From contig JANNEO010000084.1 in assembly GCA_031378805.1 (NCBI GenBank), forward strand, positions 1 through 18,797: 18,797 nucleotides of DNA. Direction: 5' to 3'. The translations under genes and the position numbers were made by a program. This DNA comes from JADCCX01 sp031378805. Its GTDB lineage: Bacteria > Pseudomonadota > Alphaproteobacteria > Rhizobiales > Beijerinckiaceae. Numbering within the stretch: position 1 is the stretch's first letter; each line of letters starts with the position of its first letter. Below are positions 6,934 through 14,543 of the stretch, in pieces. Below the pieces are notes generated by a model. That model searched no databases. It was not told the DNA's origin and saw nothing but the letters and a program-made list of their open reading frames with translations.

Positions 6934-8199
6934 ATGATGGCTGCTGAAAAGGGCCGCACGACCGAAACCTCCGGCAAGACACCCTGCGATATTCTGATCG
7001 CGGGCGGTGGTGTGGCGGGACTGGCTCTGGCGCTGGCGTTGAAGCAGGCAGCGGGTCCAGCGCTTGCGGTCGCGCTGCATGATCCGGCCTTTGCGCGACA
7101 AACACCGGCTGGGGCGCCGCCTCGTGCCTATGCCATCGCAGCAGGTGCCCGCAGAATGCTGGACAATCTGGGTGTCTGGAAGGCTATCGCGCCCACGGCG
7201 CAGCCACTGGTTGCCATGGACATCACGGATTCGGCACTTGATGAACCGATCCGCCCGCTGTTCCTGTCCTTCGAGGGTGAGGTGGCACCAGGGGAGCCGT
7301 TTGCCCATATGGTCGAGGAAGCGCCCCTGCTGCAGGCGCTGAAGGCTGGTGCCGCAGGGGCTGGCGTCACCTTCTCACCCCTTCCCATCACGCATTTCGA
7401 TAGCGATGCCGATGGCGTGCAGGCCACCCTCTCGGGTGGCACGGTGATTGCGGCCCGACTGCTCGTCGCGGCGGATGGAGCGCGCTCCCGCCTGCGGGAA
7501 CTCGCCGGCATCTCCTTTTACGGCTGGAGCTACGACCAGAGTGCCATCGTTGGCACCATCGCACATGAACGCGAGCACGGCGGGAGAGCCGTCGAACATT
7601 TCCTGCCATCGGGACCGTTTGCCCTGCTGCCGCTCAAGGGCCGTCGCTCCTCCATCGTCTGGACGGAGCGCAAGGCGGATGCGGCCACGATTCTGAAGCG
7701 CGACCCCGATACGCTTGCACACATGATCGAGAAACGCTTTGGCCTCGAATTGGGCGAGATCAGGCTGGAGGGGCCATTGTCCGCCCTGCCGCTGTCGCTC
7801 GGACTGGCCCGCAGCTTCATCGGCGAACGCCTCGCCCTCCTGGGCGATGCCGCGCACGTCATCCATCCCATCGCAGGGCAGGGCCTCAATCTCGGCCTCA
7901 AGGATGCCGCCGCCCTGGCGGAGGCCATCATCGACCAGATGCGTCTGGGGCTTGACCCCGGTGCGCCAGAAGCACTGCAGGCTTATCAGGCCAGCCGCCG
8001 CTTCGACACGGCCCAGATGGCGGTGACGACCGATCTGCTCAACCGGCTGTTTTCCAACAACGCCGGACCTTTGCGCGCGCTGCGCGACGCAGGCCTTGGA
8101 CTGGTCAACCGTATGCCCGGACTGAAGAACCATTTCATCGGCCAGGCGGCGGGCACAGGGGCAGGAATGCCCAGATTGATGCGGGGCGAAGCGCTGTAA
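6934..8199 (+). CDS. UbiH/UbiF/COQ6-type FAD-dependent ubiquinone hydroxylase
   Basis: A 421-residue class A flavin monooxygenase that most likely hydroxylates the aromatic ring of a ubiquinone precursor. The Rossmann dinucleotide fold has ILIAGGGVAGLALALAL at about 20-36, the DG motif LLVAADGARSRLREL lies at 176-190, and the second FAD motif LLGDAAHVIHPIAGQGLNLGLKDAAAL lies at 302-325. The GD...HP.AGQG.NLG pattern is that of the UbiH/UbiF/VisC/COQ6 subfamily. Which ring position it modifies (UbiH, UbiF, UbiL or UbiM-like) cannot be told from sequence alone. ATG 6934 or 6937 follows a weak GAGAG. It is divergent from tesB, and its 3' end faces chvI across a long inverted repeat. Confidence 0.9.
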   Translation: MMAAEKGRTTETSGKTPCDILIAGGGVAGLALALALKQAAGPALAVALHDPAFARQTPAGAPPRAYAIAAGARRMLDNLGVWKAIAPTAQPLVAMDITDSALDEPIRPLFLSFEGEVAPGEPFAHMVEEAPLLQALKAGAAGAGVTFSPLPITHFDSDADGVQATLSGGTVIAARLLVAADGARSRLRELAGISFYGWSYDQSAIVGTIAHEREHGGRAVEHFLPSGPFALLPLKGRRSSIVWTERKADAATILKRDPDTLAHMIEKRFGLELGEIRLEGPLSALPLSLGLARSFIGERLALLGDAAHVIHPIAGQGLNLGLKDAAALAEAIIDQMRLGLDPGAPEALQAYQASRRFDTAQMAVTTDLLNRLFSNNAGPLRALRDAGLGLVNRMPGLKNHFIGQAAGTGAGMPRLMRGEAL

Positions 8200-8240
8200 A
8201 CCCTGCTGGGGTGGGGAGGTTATCCTGGCATTTCATTCGG

Positions 8241-8324
8241 CCTCACCCTGAGTCTGTCGAAGGGTCGAAACCGCTGCACACTGCCTGCCAAAACCCTTGA
8301 CCCTTCGACAGGCTCAGGGTGAGG
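8241..8324. repeat. Long inverted repeat between the hydroxylase and chvI
   Basis: Two 26-bp arms (8241-8266 and 8299-8324) are reverse complements with one mismatch. The right arm starts GACCCTTCGACAGGCTCAGG, and the spacer is 32 bp. It sits between the stop codons of two convergent genes and could form a very stable hairpin acting as a bidirectional terminator, although no T-tract follows. I recall the core CCTTCGACAGGCTCAGG as a dispersed palindromic repeat in many proteobacterial genomes, so it is probably one copy of a REP/BIME-like family. Confidence 0.8.
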
Positions 8325-8346
8325 GCTCTGGGGGTCGGTCAGACTC

Positions 8347-9048
8347 TCACCCCTCGCGGAAGCGATAGCCCACGCCGTAAAGCGTCTCGATCATCTCGAA
8401 ATCGTCGTCCACGACCTTGAACTTCTTCCGCAAGCGCTTGATGTGGCTGTCGATGGTGCGGTCATCGACATAGACCTGGTCATCATAGGCGATATCCATC
8501 AGGGCATTGCGGCTCTTGACCACGCCGGGGCGCTGGGCGAGCGATTGCAGGATCAGGAATTCGGTGACGGTCAGCACCACCTGCTTGCCGCGCCACGTCA
8601 CGGTGTGGCGCTCGGGATCCATGCTCAGCAGGCCGCGCTCCAACACCTTGGCATCGGCGTCCTTGTTGATCGGAGCCATGTCCTTGGCACCCGCCCGGCG
8701 CAGGATCGCCTTCACGCGCTCGACCAGCAGACGCTGCGAGAAAGGCTTGCGGATATAGTCATCCGCGCCAATCTTCAGGCCGAAAAGCTCGTCGATCTCC
8801 TCGTCCTTCGACGTCAGGAAGATCACGGGCAAATCGGATTTCTGGCGCAGGCGGCGCAGCAGTTCCATGCCGTCCATGCGCGGCATCTTGATGTCGAAGA
8901 TGGCGAGGTCGGGCGGGTTCTGTTTCAGGCCATCCAGCGCGGTCGCACCGTCGGTATAGGTGTTGATGCGAAAGCCCTCGGCCTCCAGTGCCATCGACAC
9001 CGAGGTCAGGATGTTGCGATCATCATCGACGAGGGTAATGGTGGGCAT
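8347..9048 (-). CDS. chvI: Two-component response regulator ChvI
   Basis: A 233-residue OmpR-type regulator. With MPTITLVDDD as the start, the receiver has Asp8/Asp9, the phosphorylation site Asp52 in FDIKMPRMDGMELLRRLRQ, Thr79/Ser80 and Lys101. The DNA-binding winged helix occupies about 125-233 and ends TLYGVGYRFREG. The receiver stretch through LTSKDEEIDELFGL is characteristic of rhizobial ChvI, which with the sensor ChvG controls envelope stress, acid response and host interaction. ATG 9048 matches the usual length; an in-frame ATG at 9087 would add 13 residues not typical of the family. It follows ymdB but has its own promoter. The gene normally following it, chvG, is missing here: the next gene is the convergent hydroxylase. 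Confidence 0.94.
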   Translation of the reverse strand: MPTITLVDDDRNILTSVSMALEAEGFRINTYTDGATALDGLKQNPPDLAIFDIKMPRMDGMELLRRLRQKSDLPVIFLTSKDEEIDELFGLKIGADDYIRKPFSQRLLVERVKAILRRAGAKDMAPINKDADAKVLERGLLSMDPERHTVTWRGKQVVLTVTEFLILQSLAQRPGVVKSRNALMDIAYDDQVYVDDRTIDSHIKRLRKKFKVVDDDFEMIETLYGVGYRFREG

Positions 9049-9114
9049 ATCACTGCTTTCGAGATCCGCATGAACCAGCGGCCACATGGCGCATATGCGA
9101 ACAAACGCTGTCCA

Positions 9115-9143
9115 AATTGTGGCAGAGCCCTCAGCGCTGTCAA
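9115..9143 (-). promoter_or_regulatory. Sigma-70-type promoter of chvI
   Basis: On the minus strand a perfect -35 TTGACA (9143-9138) is followed after 17 bp by ACAATT (9120-9115), a fair -10. It lies between the ymdB stop and chvI and would give a leader of about 60 bases to ATG 9048. It implies chvI can be expressed independently of the ymdB unit. Confidence 0.6.
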
Positions 9144-9152
9144 TTGAAGGTT

Positions 9153-9971
9153 TTACCAGAACTCCGGCAATGCCTCGGACAGGGTCGCGCCGATACGTAC
9201 CGGCGCAACCTTGATCGCCAGTCCCGTGCTGTCATCGGTTTCCACCGCCAGGCCGCAGAGCGCACCGCGCCCTTCCGCCACCTCCAGACGTGAACCTGGT
9301 GTCTTCTCGAGCCAGCGTCGGATCGGCTCGTGCTTGTCCATGCCAAGAATCGACTCGTAGTTGCCGGTCATGCCCGCATCGCTCTGGTAGGCGGTGCCGC
9401 AGGGCAAAATCCGATGATCCGCCGTCGGCGCATGTGTATGGGTGCCCACCACGAGGCTGACACGGCCATCCAGGAAATAGCCCATGGCCTGCTTTTCCGA
9501 TGTGGCCTCGGCGTGCATGTCCACCACGATGGCATCGGCGGCAGCGCCCAGCGGACACGCTTCGACCTCGCGCTCAACGGCCCGGAACGGATCATCCACG
9601 GCGTCCATGTAGAGACGGCCGAGCGCGTTGATCACCAGCAGCCGACGCCCGCCCGTCACCTCCACCAAAGTCGCACCGCGGCCGGGTGCGCCCGGGGGAT
9701 AATTCACCGGGCGGATCAGCCGATCATGCCGGGCGATGAACACCATGGCTTCGCGCTGGTCCCAGGAGTGGTTGCCCAGCGTCACCACATCAGCGCCCGC
9801 ATCCAGGAAATCCTGCAAGATATCCTCGGTAATGCCAAAGCCACCGGCTGCATTCTCGCCGTTGACGATGACGGCATCGAGCTTCCAGCGCTGGCGCAGC
9901 CGGGGCAATTGCTCCTGCAGGATGGTCCGGCCCGGACGGCCCACGATGTCGCCGACAAAAAGGATGCGCAT
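9153..9971 (-). CDS. ymdB: YmdB-family metallophosphoesterase
   Basis: A 272-residue cytoplasmic metallophosphoesterase (TIGR00282 family). Bacillus YmdB hydrolyses 2',3'-cyclic nucleotides and affects biofilm formation and RNA turnover; the role in alphaproteobacteria is not established. All metal and catalytic positions are present: Asp8 in VGDIVGRPGR, Glu39-Asn40 in NGENAAGG, Asn67-His68 in GNHSWD, His153 in DMHAEATSEK, and His178/His180 in GTHTHAPTAD. The protein starts directly with the first strand (MRILFVGD), so the start is secure. It follows the 5-formyl-THF cyclo-ligase by 44 bp on the same strand, and the two are probably co-transcribed. Confidence 0.93.
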   Translation of the reverse strand: MRILFVGDIVGRPGRTILQEQLPRLRQRWKLDAVIVNGENAAGGFGITEDILQDFLDAGADVVTLGNHSWDQREAMVFIARHDRLIRPVNYPPGAPGRGATLVEVTGGRRLLVINALGRLYMDAVDDPFRAVEREVEACPLGAAADAIVVDMHAEATSEKQAMGYFLDGRVSLVVGTHTHAPTADHRILPCGTAYQSDAGMTGNYESILGMDKHEPIRRWLEKTPGSRLEVAEGRGALCGLAVETDDSTGLAIKVAPVRIGATLSEALPEFW

Positions 9972-10015
9972 GGGGTTCAGTGACGCGGCAGGCGGCGTCC
10001 GTCAACAGGCGTCCG

Positions 10016-10597
10016 TCAACCGCCCGCGATCGTGCCATGGACCACGCCCTGTTCGGTAACCACCAGATCCAGCGGGCGATCATGCGCCTGGGCAGGCACG
10101 CGATCCACCTGCTGAAAGCTGAAGGCGATGCCCACGGTCAGCAGCGGTTCGCCATCTGCCAGCAGACGCTCGATCACCCTGTCATAGTGCCCCTGCCCCC
10201 AGCCGATGCGGTGGCCGGAAGCATCGAAGGCGGCCAGCGGCACCAGCAGCAAAGCGGGGCGCTGGAGATCGGCGCTGGCATCCGGACCGAGCGTGCCGAA
10301 GCCCGCATCGACCAGGTCCACGCCCTCGATCCAGCGGCGGAAAATCACCTCGGGGTGCTCGATCACCGGCAGGGCCAGGCCGCGTCCGAAACGCTGGAGC
10401 ACACTCATCAGCGGACGGGGATCGGCTTCCGAGCGAAACGGCCAATAGCCGGCAACGGGACCACCGGGGCCAGACGAAACCGGAGCCAGAGCATGGCGGG
10501 CCAGATCGGCGGAGGCCATGGCGCGCCATTCCGGTGAGGTGGCATCACGCCGCGCAAGCACAGTCTTGCGGATATCCGCCTTGGAATGGATAGTCAT
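10016..10597 (-). CDS. 5-formyltetrahydrofolate cyclo-ligase
   Basis: A 193-residue enzyme that converts 5-formyl-THF to 5,10-methenyl-THF with ATP, returning the storage folate to the one-carbon pool. Family marks are GYWPFRSEADPRPLM at 50-64 (substrate-binding Glu57), PALLLVPLAAFDASGHRIGWGQGHYDR at 114-140, where GWGQGHYDR is the phosphate/ATP site, and TVGIAFSFQ at 154-162. The variant GQGHYD instead of GGGYYD is of the alphaproteobacterial type. It starts 8 bp after the lolA stop, so lolA, this gene and ymdB look like one operon. I see no 6S RNA-like segment next to it, although that RNA often sits upstream of this gene in proteobacteria. Confidence 0.93.
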   Translation of the reverse strand: MTIHSKADIRKTVLARRDATSPEWRAMASADLARHALAPVSSGPGGPVAGYWPFRSEADPRPLMSVLQRFGRGLALPVIEHPEVIFRRWIEGVDLVDAGFGTLGPDASADLQRPALLLVPLAAFDASGHRIGWGQGHYDRVIERLLADGEPLLTVGIAFSFQQVDRVPAQAHDRPLDLVVTEQGVVHGTIAGG

Positions 10598-10605
10598 CCT
10601 TGTCC

Positions 10606-11340
10606 TCAGTTCGACGTCGGGCGGCTCGCGTTGAACTGGTAGTTGATGAAGAACAGGCTGCGATCAGGCCGCTGCTGCGTGTTGAGATTGGCAAGCTGAA
10701 CCGTGGTCGGCACGCCCTGCGGATCGGTCACGGTCCAGCGCCTGAGCTGGAAACTCTCGCCATTGAAGTGAATGCGAATCTTCGAGGTTCCCGCCACGGT
10801 GTTCTTGTCCTCGATGTCGAGGATCACCTCGTCCTTCTCACGGCGGACGCTGGTGACCTTGGTGTCCTTGGCGATGTCGATCTTCTCGCCCACCAGGAAT
10901 TTCAGCGGTGTCTGGTTGATGCCATAGACATCCTGCTGCGGCACGCGCTTGTCAATGACCGCAACGTTGGAGCCGTCCGACACGACCTCGAGCTGGCTTG
11001 GCGGACTGTAGTCGAAGCGCAGCTTGCCCGGGCGCAGGACATAGAGCTTGCCTGCCCGGCGGCGGCCATCGGCGCTGATCTGGGTAAAATCGCCGACCAG
11101 CGATGTCATGGCGTTGAGCGAGCGGTTGATGCGCTCCGTCAGAATCTGCGGCGTCTCCGCAACGGGAGCCGGAGGCTGCGCCGCCTGCGGCAGGATCGGA
11201 CCCGATGCCGGAACGGCAGGGCGACTGGCCGGTCGCGTGTCGAGCGGCGTGGTCTGAGCATGGACAAGGCCACCGAACAGCACGAAGCTGAGCGTCAGAA
11301 TTGCGCGTTGAGGGAAGGCGCGTTGCATTCGATTTGCCAT
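10606..11340 (-). CDS. lolA: Outer-membrane lipoprotein carrier LolA
   Basis: Periplasmic chaperone that ferries lipoproteins from LolCDE to the outer membrane. From ATG 11340 (MANRMQRAF) the product is 244 residues with a signal peptide of about 25 residues ending LVHAQ. A Pro/Ala-rich linker follows, then the LolA domain from about residue 65: MTSLVGDFTQISADGRRRAGKLYVLRPGKLRFDY is the typical first sheet, with later VIDIEDK-like strands and a final LFFINYQF. ATG 11361 would place seven more residues before the signal sequence; it is less likely but open. In many Hyphomicrobiales lolA lies directly after ftsK; here the two are about 7 kb apart. It is followed after 8 bp by the folate enzyme. 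Confidence 0.9.
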   Translation of the reverse strand: MANRMQRAFPQRAILTLSFVLFGGLVHAQTTPLDTRPASRPAVPASGPILPQAAQPPAPVAETPQILTERINRSLNAMTSLVGDFTQISADGRRRAGKLYVLRPGKLRFDYSPPSQLEVVSDGSNVAVIDKRVPQQDVYGINQTPLKFLVGEKIDIAKDTKVTSVRREKDEVILDIEDKNTVAGTSKIRIHFNGESFQLRRWTVTDPQGVPTTVQLANLNTQQRPDRSLFFINYQFNASRPTSN

Positions 11341-11442
11341 GGTGTCCGCGTTGTCGATCATGCCGGGTGAGAAGCCCGATGACCGTATTCTATGTCCAAT
11401 TCACGGCTGATTTCGCCCGAATATGGTTACCAGAAGCTTAAA

Positions 11443-12891
11443 TCACAGAATTTTGCCCGGGTTCATGATGCCGAGGGGGTCGATGGCCGCCTTCAAGGTC
11501 CGCATCAGATCGAGCGCCACGGGATCCTTGTAGCGCGGCAGCAGCTTGCGCTTGTGCTGTCCCACGCCATGCTCCGCCGCGATCGAACCGCCATAGCGCG
11601 CCACGATGTCGAAGACAGCCTCGTTCATTGCGTCATAGAGCGCCAAGAAGGCCTTGCCATCCGCGTCCTTCGGCTGCGTCACGTTGAAATGCAGATTGCC
11701 ATCACCAAGATGACCGAAGGGACAGGGGCGGCAGCCGGGAAACCGGGTCGCCAGCATCTCGAGCGCTTCCGCCATGAAGGCGGGCACGCTGGCGATCGGC
11801 ACCGAGACATCGTGCTTGATCGACGCGCCCTCTGTCGCCTGGGCGAAGGGCAGATCCTCGCGTATCTTCCAGAGGTTCATACGCTGGTCGAGCGACGAGG
11901 CCAGAACCGCATCCTCGGCCTCTTCCGCCTCGAAGGCATCGGCCAGCATGGCCTCGACCTTGTCCTGCAAGCCTCTTTCCTGTGTCCCCTGGGCATCCTG
12001 CGAGGACACCTCCAGCAGCACATACCAGGCGTGCTTACCGGCCAGCGGATCACGCACGCCAGCCCCGTTCTTGAGGGCCATGTCGATGCCGATGCGCGGC
12101 AGCAGCTCGAAGGTCGTGACCGTGCCGCCGGATGCGCTCTGGGCGCGGGCCAGAAGCTTCAACGCCTGGTCGGGCGAGGCAAGGCCGATGAAGCCCGTGA
12201 CCTGACTGCGGGGGCGCGGAAAAAGCTTCAGCGTGGCCGCCGTGATGACACCCAGCGTGCCTTCCGAGCCGATGAACAGATGCTTCAATTCATAGCCAGC
12301 ATTGTCCTTGCGCAGACCGGAAAGACCGTTCCAGATTCGGCCATCAGGCAGAACCACCTCGATGCCCAGCACCAGATCGCGGGTATTGCCATAGGCAATG
12401 ACGCCTGTGCCGCCGGCATTGGTCGCAAGATTGCCCCCGATCATGCAACTGCCTTCGGAGGGCAGCGACATCGGGAACAAGCGATCGACGGAGGCGGCGG
12501 CGGCCTGCACGTTCTGCAAGACCGCACCCGCCTCGACGGTCATCAGGTTCGACAGCGGCTGCACCTCCCGCACCTTGTCCATGCGGGCGAGCGACAGCAG
12601 GATCGCCTTGCCGCTGCCATCAGGTATCTGGCCGCCGACGCCGCCGGTGTTGCCGCTCTGTGGCACGACGGGCGTTGCGGTCTGGTGCGCCAGGCGCATG
12701 ATGGCGGACACTTCCTGCGTCGAGCCGGGACGCACGACGGCCTGGGCCTTGCCGCTGTAGAGCTTGCGCCACTCGCTGAGATGGGGCGCCATCACATCGG
12801 GGTCGGTGATGACGTGCTTCGCACCCACAATGGCCGCGAGCTTCGGCAGGAGCGGCAGAGAATTCACGGAAGCGAGGATGGCGCGGCGCAT
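11443..12891 (-). CDS. FAD-linked D-2-hydroxyacid dehydrogenase (D2HGDH/GlcD-like)
   Basis: A 482-residue VAO/PCMH flavoprotein. The FAD-binding half has SGNTGGVGGQIPDG (79-92), GGNLATNAGGTGVIAYGNTRD (152-172) and GYELKHLFIGSEGTLGVIT (199-217). The C-terminal half has the metal-binding HLGDGNLHFNV (His394, His401) and SIAAEHGVGQHKR (Glu440, His441). This pattern is closest to D-2-hydroxyglutarate dehydrogenase; D-lactate or glycolate (GlcD) oxidation cannot be excluded. Such enzymes pass electrons to ETF or quinones. ATG 12891 is preceded by an in-frame TAA four codons upstream, which fixes the earliest start. It lies 23 bp after the RNA methyltransferase on the same strand. No GlcE/GlcF partners are visible, which supports a single-subunit enzyme. 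Confidence 0.9.
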   Translation of the reverse strand: MRRAILASVNSLPLLPKLAAIVGAKHVITDPDVMAPHLSEWRKLYSGKAQAVVRPGSTQEVSAIMRLAHQTATPVVPQSGNTGGVGGQIPDGSGKAILLSLARMDKVREVQPLSNLMTVEAGAVLQNVQAAAASVDRLFPMSLPSEGSCMIGGNLATNAGGTGVIAYGNTRDLVLGIEVVLPDGRIWNGLSGLRKDNAGYELKHLFIGSEGTLGVITAATLKLFPRPRSQVTGFIGLASPDQALKLLARAQSASGGTVTTFELLPRIGIDMALKNGAGVRDPLAGKHAWYVLLEVSSQDAQGTQERGLQDKVEAMLADAFEAEEAEDAVLASSLDQRMNLWKIREDLPFAQATEGASIKHDVSVPIASVPAFMAEALEMLATRFPGCRPCPFGHLGDGNLHFNVTQPKDADGKAFLALYDAMNEAVFDIVARYGGSIAAEHGVGQHKRKLLPRYKDPVALDLMRTLKAAIDPLGIMNPGKIL

Positions 12892-12914
12892 GATCGTGTC
12901 TTAGCGCTTCGGTG

Positions 12915-14201
12915 TCAGCGTTGGAAGTCGCCAACCAGTTCGATGTGACGGCTCCAGGCGAATTGATCGACCGGCGTGACGCTGACCAGGCGGAAGCCGG
13001 CCGCCTTCAGGATCAGACCGTCACGAATGAAGCTCTGGAGATCACAGGACACGCTGACCACGTGCCTGACCTTCGAGGCCGCAATCTGTCGTGTTTGGGC
13101 CTCTGCCCCTGCGCGGGGCGGGTCCATGACGACGCAGTCGAACGCCGCCAGTTCCTGCGGCAGCAGCGGACGGCGAAACAGATCGCGCGTTTCGGATGTC
13201 ACCGGCTTGAGACCCTGGCGACCCCGCACGGCGCGCTCCAGCGCGGCGATGGCCTCCTTGCCGTCATCGGCAGCATAGACCTTGGCCTTGACTGCAAGCC
13301 GCAGTGCGAAAGGCCCGACGCCACAGAACAGATCAGCCACGGATTTCGACTTGCCGACGGCCTTCAGCACCAGCGCGCCCAGGGCTTCCTCGCCTTGCGT
13401 CGTGGCCTGCAGGAAAGCGCGGGGTGGCAGGATCACTGGGGTTCCGCCGACATCGATCACCGGCGGCTTGCGCTCGACGATGACCGAGCGGTGGATGGAG
13501 AGCCGCGCGAGATCAAGCCGGTTGGCAATTTCGGTGAGGCGCAGGCGCTCGCCCTCGTCAGGTTCGCCGTGACCGCGCACATCCACATCGAGACCGTTCT
13601 GGGTGGCCGTGATCTGCACGTCCAGCGGCTTGTTGCGCTTGGCGAGCGGCCCGGTGACAGCGCGGGCGATGGCGAAGGCATCCGTGAGTTCGGGCACCAG
13701 CACCGGGCAGGCCGCGATCACCTGAAGGTCATGGCTCTTCGCCGCCATGAAACCAGCCACCGGTCCTTTTGCACCGAACCGGACATGGATCACCGCACGG
13801 CGTCGCCCCTGGCCATGGGCTATGCTCGTGGGCTGGACATCGACGGCAAAACCCTCGCGGTCCAGCGCGCGCTGCACGTTCTCCTGCTTCCAGCGGCCAT
13901 AGGCCAAAACATCAAGATGCTGCATGGCGCATCCGCCGCAGCGCCCGAATTCCGGACAGAACGGCTGTGCCCTGTCAGGCGAGCGCGTGATGATCTCGGC
14001 AAGGCGTCCATCCGCATCGAGGCGGACCTCCTCGCCGGGCAGCGCGAAGGGCACGAAAACAGGTCCGCTTGCGGTGCGGGCGACACCTTCCCCCGTGGCA
14101 CTCAGATGGTCGATGGTGAGAAGGTCGCGGGCTACAATCAATGGCTTGCCACACTCAGCCGACGTCCAGCGGTCGGGTTCCCGCCGCCAGACCATCCGCA
14201 C
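12915..14201 (-). CDS. TRAM-domain class I SAM-dependent RNA m5U methyltransferase (TrmA/RlmD type)
   Basis: This protein of up to 428 residues probably methylates C5 of a uridine in tRNA or rRNA. An N-terminal TRAM domain (about 28-72) contains SATGEGVARTASG. A 4Fe-4S set follows, with Cys82, Cys88, Cys91 and Cys165 (CPEFGRCGGC). The Rossmann domain has DLFCGVGPF (290-298) and DPPRAG (360-365), the catalytic Cys386 lies in VSVSCD, and the base Glu421 in HIELV. Fe-S cysteines point to the RlmC/RlmD/RumA branch; the target base cannot be fixed. The start is unsure: ATG 14201 overlaps xseB by 47 bp and adds an atypical prefix; TTG 14141 would begin just after the xseB stop. It continues the xseB unit. 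Confidence 0.88.
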   Translation of the reverse strand: MRMVWRREPDRWTSAECGKPLIVARDLLTIDHLSATGEGVARTASGPVFVPFALPGEEVRLDADGRLAEIITRSPDRAQPFCPEFGRCGGCAMQHLDVLAYGRWKQENVQRALDREGFAVDVQPTSIAHGQGRRRAVIHVRFGAKGPVAGFMAAKSHDLQVIAACPVLVPELTDAFAIARAVTGPLAKRNKPLDVQITATQNGLDVDVRGHGEPDEGERLRLTEIANRLDLARLSIHRSVIVERKPPVIDVGGTPVILPPRAFLQATTQGEEALGALVLKAVGKSKSVADLFCGVGPFALRLAVKAKVYAADDGKEAIAALERAVRGRQGLKPVTSETRDLFRRPLLPQELAAFDCVVMDPPRAGAEAQTRQIAASKVRHVVSVSCDLQSFIRDGLILKAAGFRLVSVTPVDQFAWSRHIELVGDFQR

Positions 14202-14409
14202 CCTGGGTGATGACCTCGACCTTGAGTTCCGCTTTCTTCAGCAAGGCTTCGCAATGGCCCTTCAGGCGGTTGCCGCGCTCGTAAATCTCGATCGACTTCT
14301 CGAGCGGAACATCGCCCCGCTCAAGCTGGCTGACGATCTGCTCGAGTTCCTGCAGGGCCTTTTCGAAGGGCATTGCGGAGATATCAGGGGGAAGGGTCGC
14401 ATCGCTCAT
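14155..14409 (-). CDS. xseB: Exodeoxyribonuclease VII small subunit
   Basis: XseB binds the large subunit XseA to form exonuclease VII, which degrades single-stranded DNA. The 84-residue product from ATG 14409 (MSDATLPPDIS) has the family core MPFEKALQELEQIVSQLERGDVPLEKS, followed by YERGNRLKGHCEALLKKAE, a helical hairpin of normal length. ATG 14421 would add four residues (MGLI) and is less likely. XseA is not nearby, which is usual. In many Hyphomicrobiales xseB is followed by dxs and tlyA before the RNA methyltransferase; here the methyltransferase follows directly and its frame overlaps. Confidence 0.92.
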   Translation of the reverse strand: MSDATLPPDISAMPFEKALQELEQIVSQLERGDVPLEKSIEIYERGNRLKGHCEALLKKAELKVEVITQGADGLAAGTRPLDVG

Positions 14410-14460
14410 GATCAGGCCCATACAGGATCAGCCCGCAGACGCGAAGAGGTCTTGGGGGAA

Positions 14461-14476
14461 TTAACCCATTTTTAAC
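14461..14476. promoter_or_regulatory. CtrA-type box upstream of the DUF4177-like gene
   Basis: TTAACCCATTTTTAAC matches the alphaproteobacterial CtrA consensus TTAA-N7-TTAAC exactly. It ends six bases before the -35 of the forward promoter, where CtrA often activates, and 52 bp upstream of the divergent xseB start. That CtrA acts here is an inference from the motif only. Confidence 0.55.
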
Positions 14477-14481
14477 TCTGT

Positions 14482-14510
14482 TTGAGTGTCTGCCGCGAAA
14501 AAGCTATAAA
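14482..14510 (+). promoter_or_regulatory. Sigma-70-type promoter of the DUF4177-like gene
   Basis: TTGAGT (14482-14487) and TATAAA (14505-14510) are separated by exactly 17 bp. Transcription would start near 14517, about 27 bp before the ATG at 14544. Confidence 0.7.
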
Positions 14511-14543
14511 CCGAGATCGAATCGATCCCCAAAAGGGCAAAAC

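Noticed and set aside
6895..7308. Upstream extension of tesB to a 435-residue protein
   Set aside because: The extra 138 residues overlap the hydroxylase gene, show no thioesterase similarity, and exceed the usual TesB length.
7375..8133. 252-codon open frame on the - strand
   Set aside because: Antisense shadow of the ubiquinone hydroxylase, whose FAD motifs are on the + strand.
10598..10605. 6S RNA gene next to the 5-formyl-THF cyclo-ligase gene
   Set aside because: Only 8 bp separate it from lolA, so there is no room for the RNA that often lies there.
11392..12948. 518-codon open frame on the + strand
   Set aside because: Antisense shadow of the FAD-linked dehydrogenase, which has full conserved motifs on the other strand.
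12912..14210. 432-codon open frame on the + strand
   Set aside because: Antisense shadow of the RNA methyltransferase; no domain and shadow-like composition.
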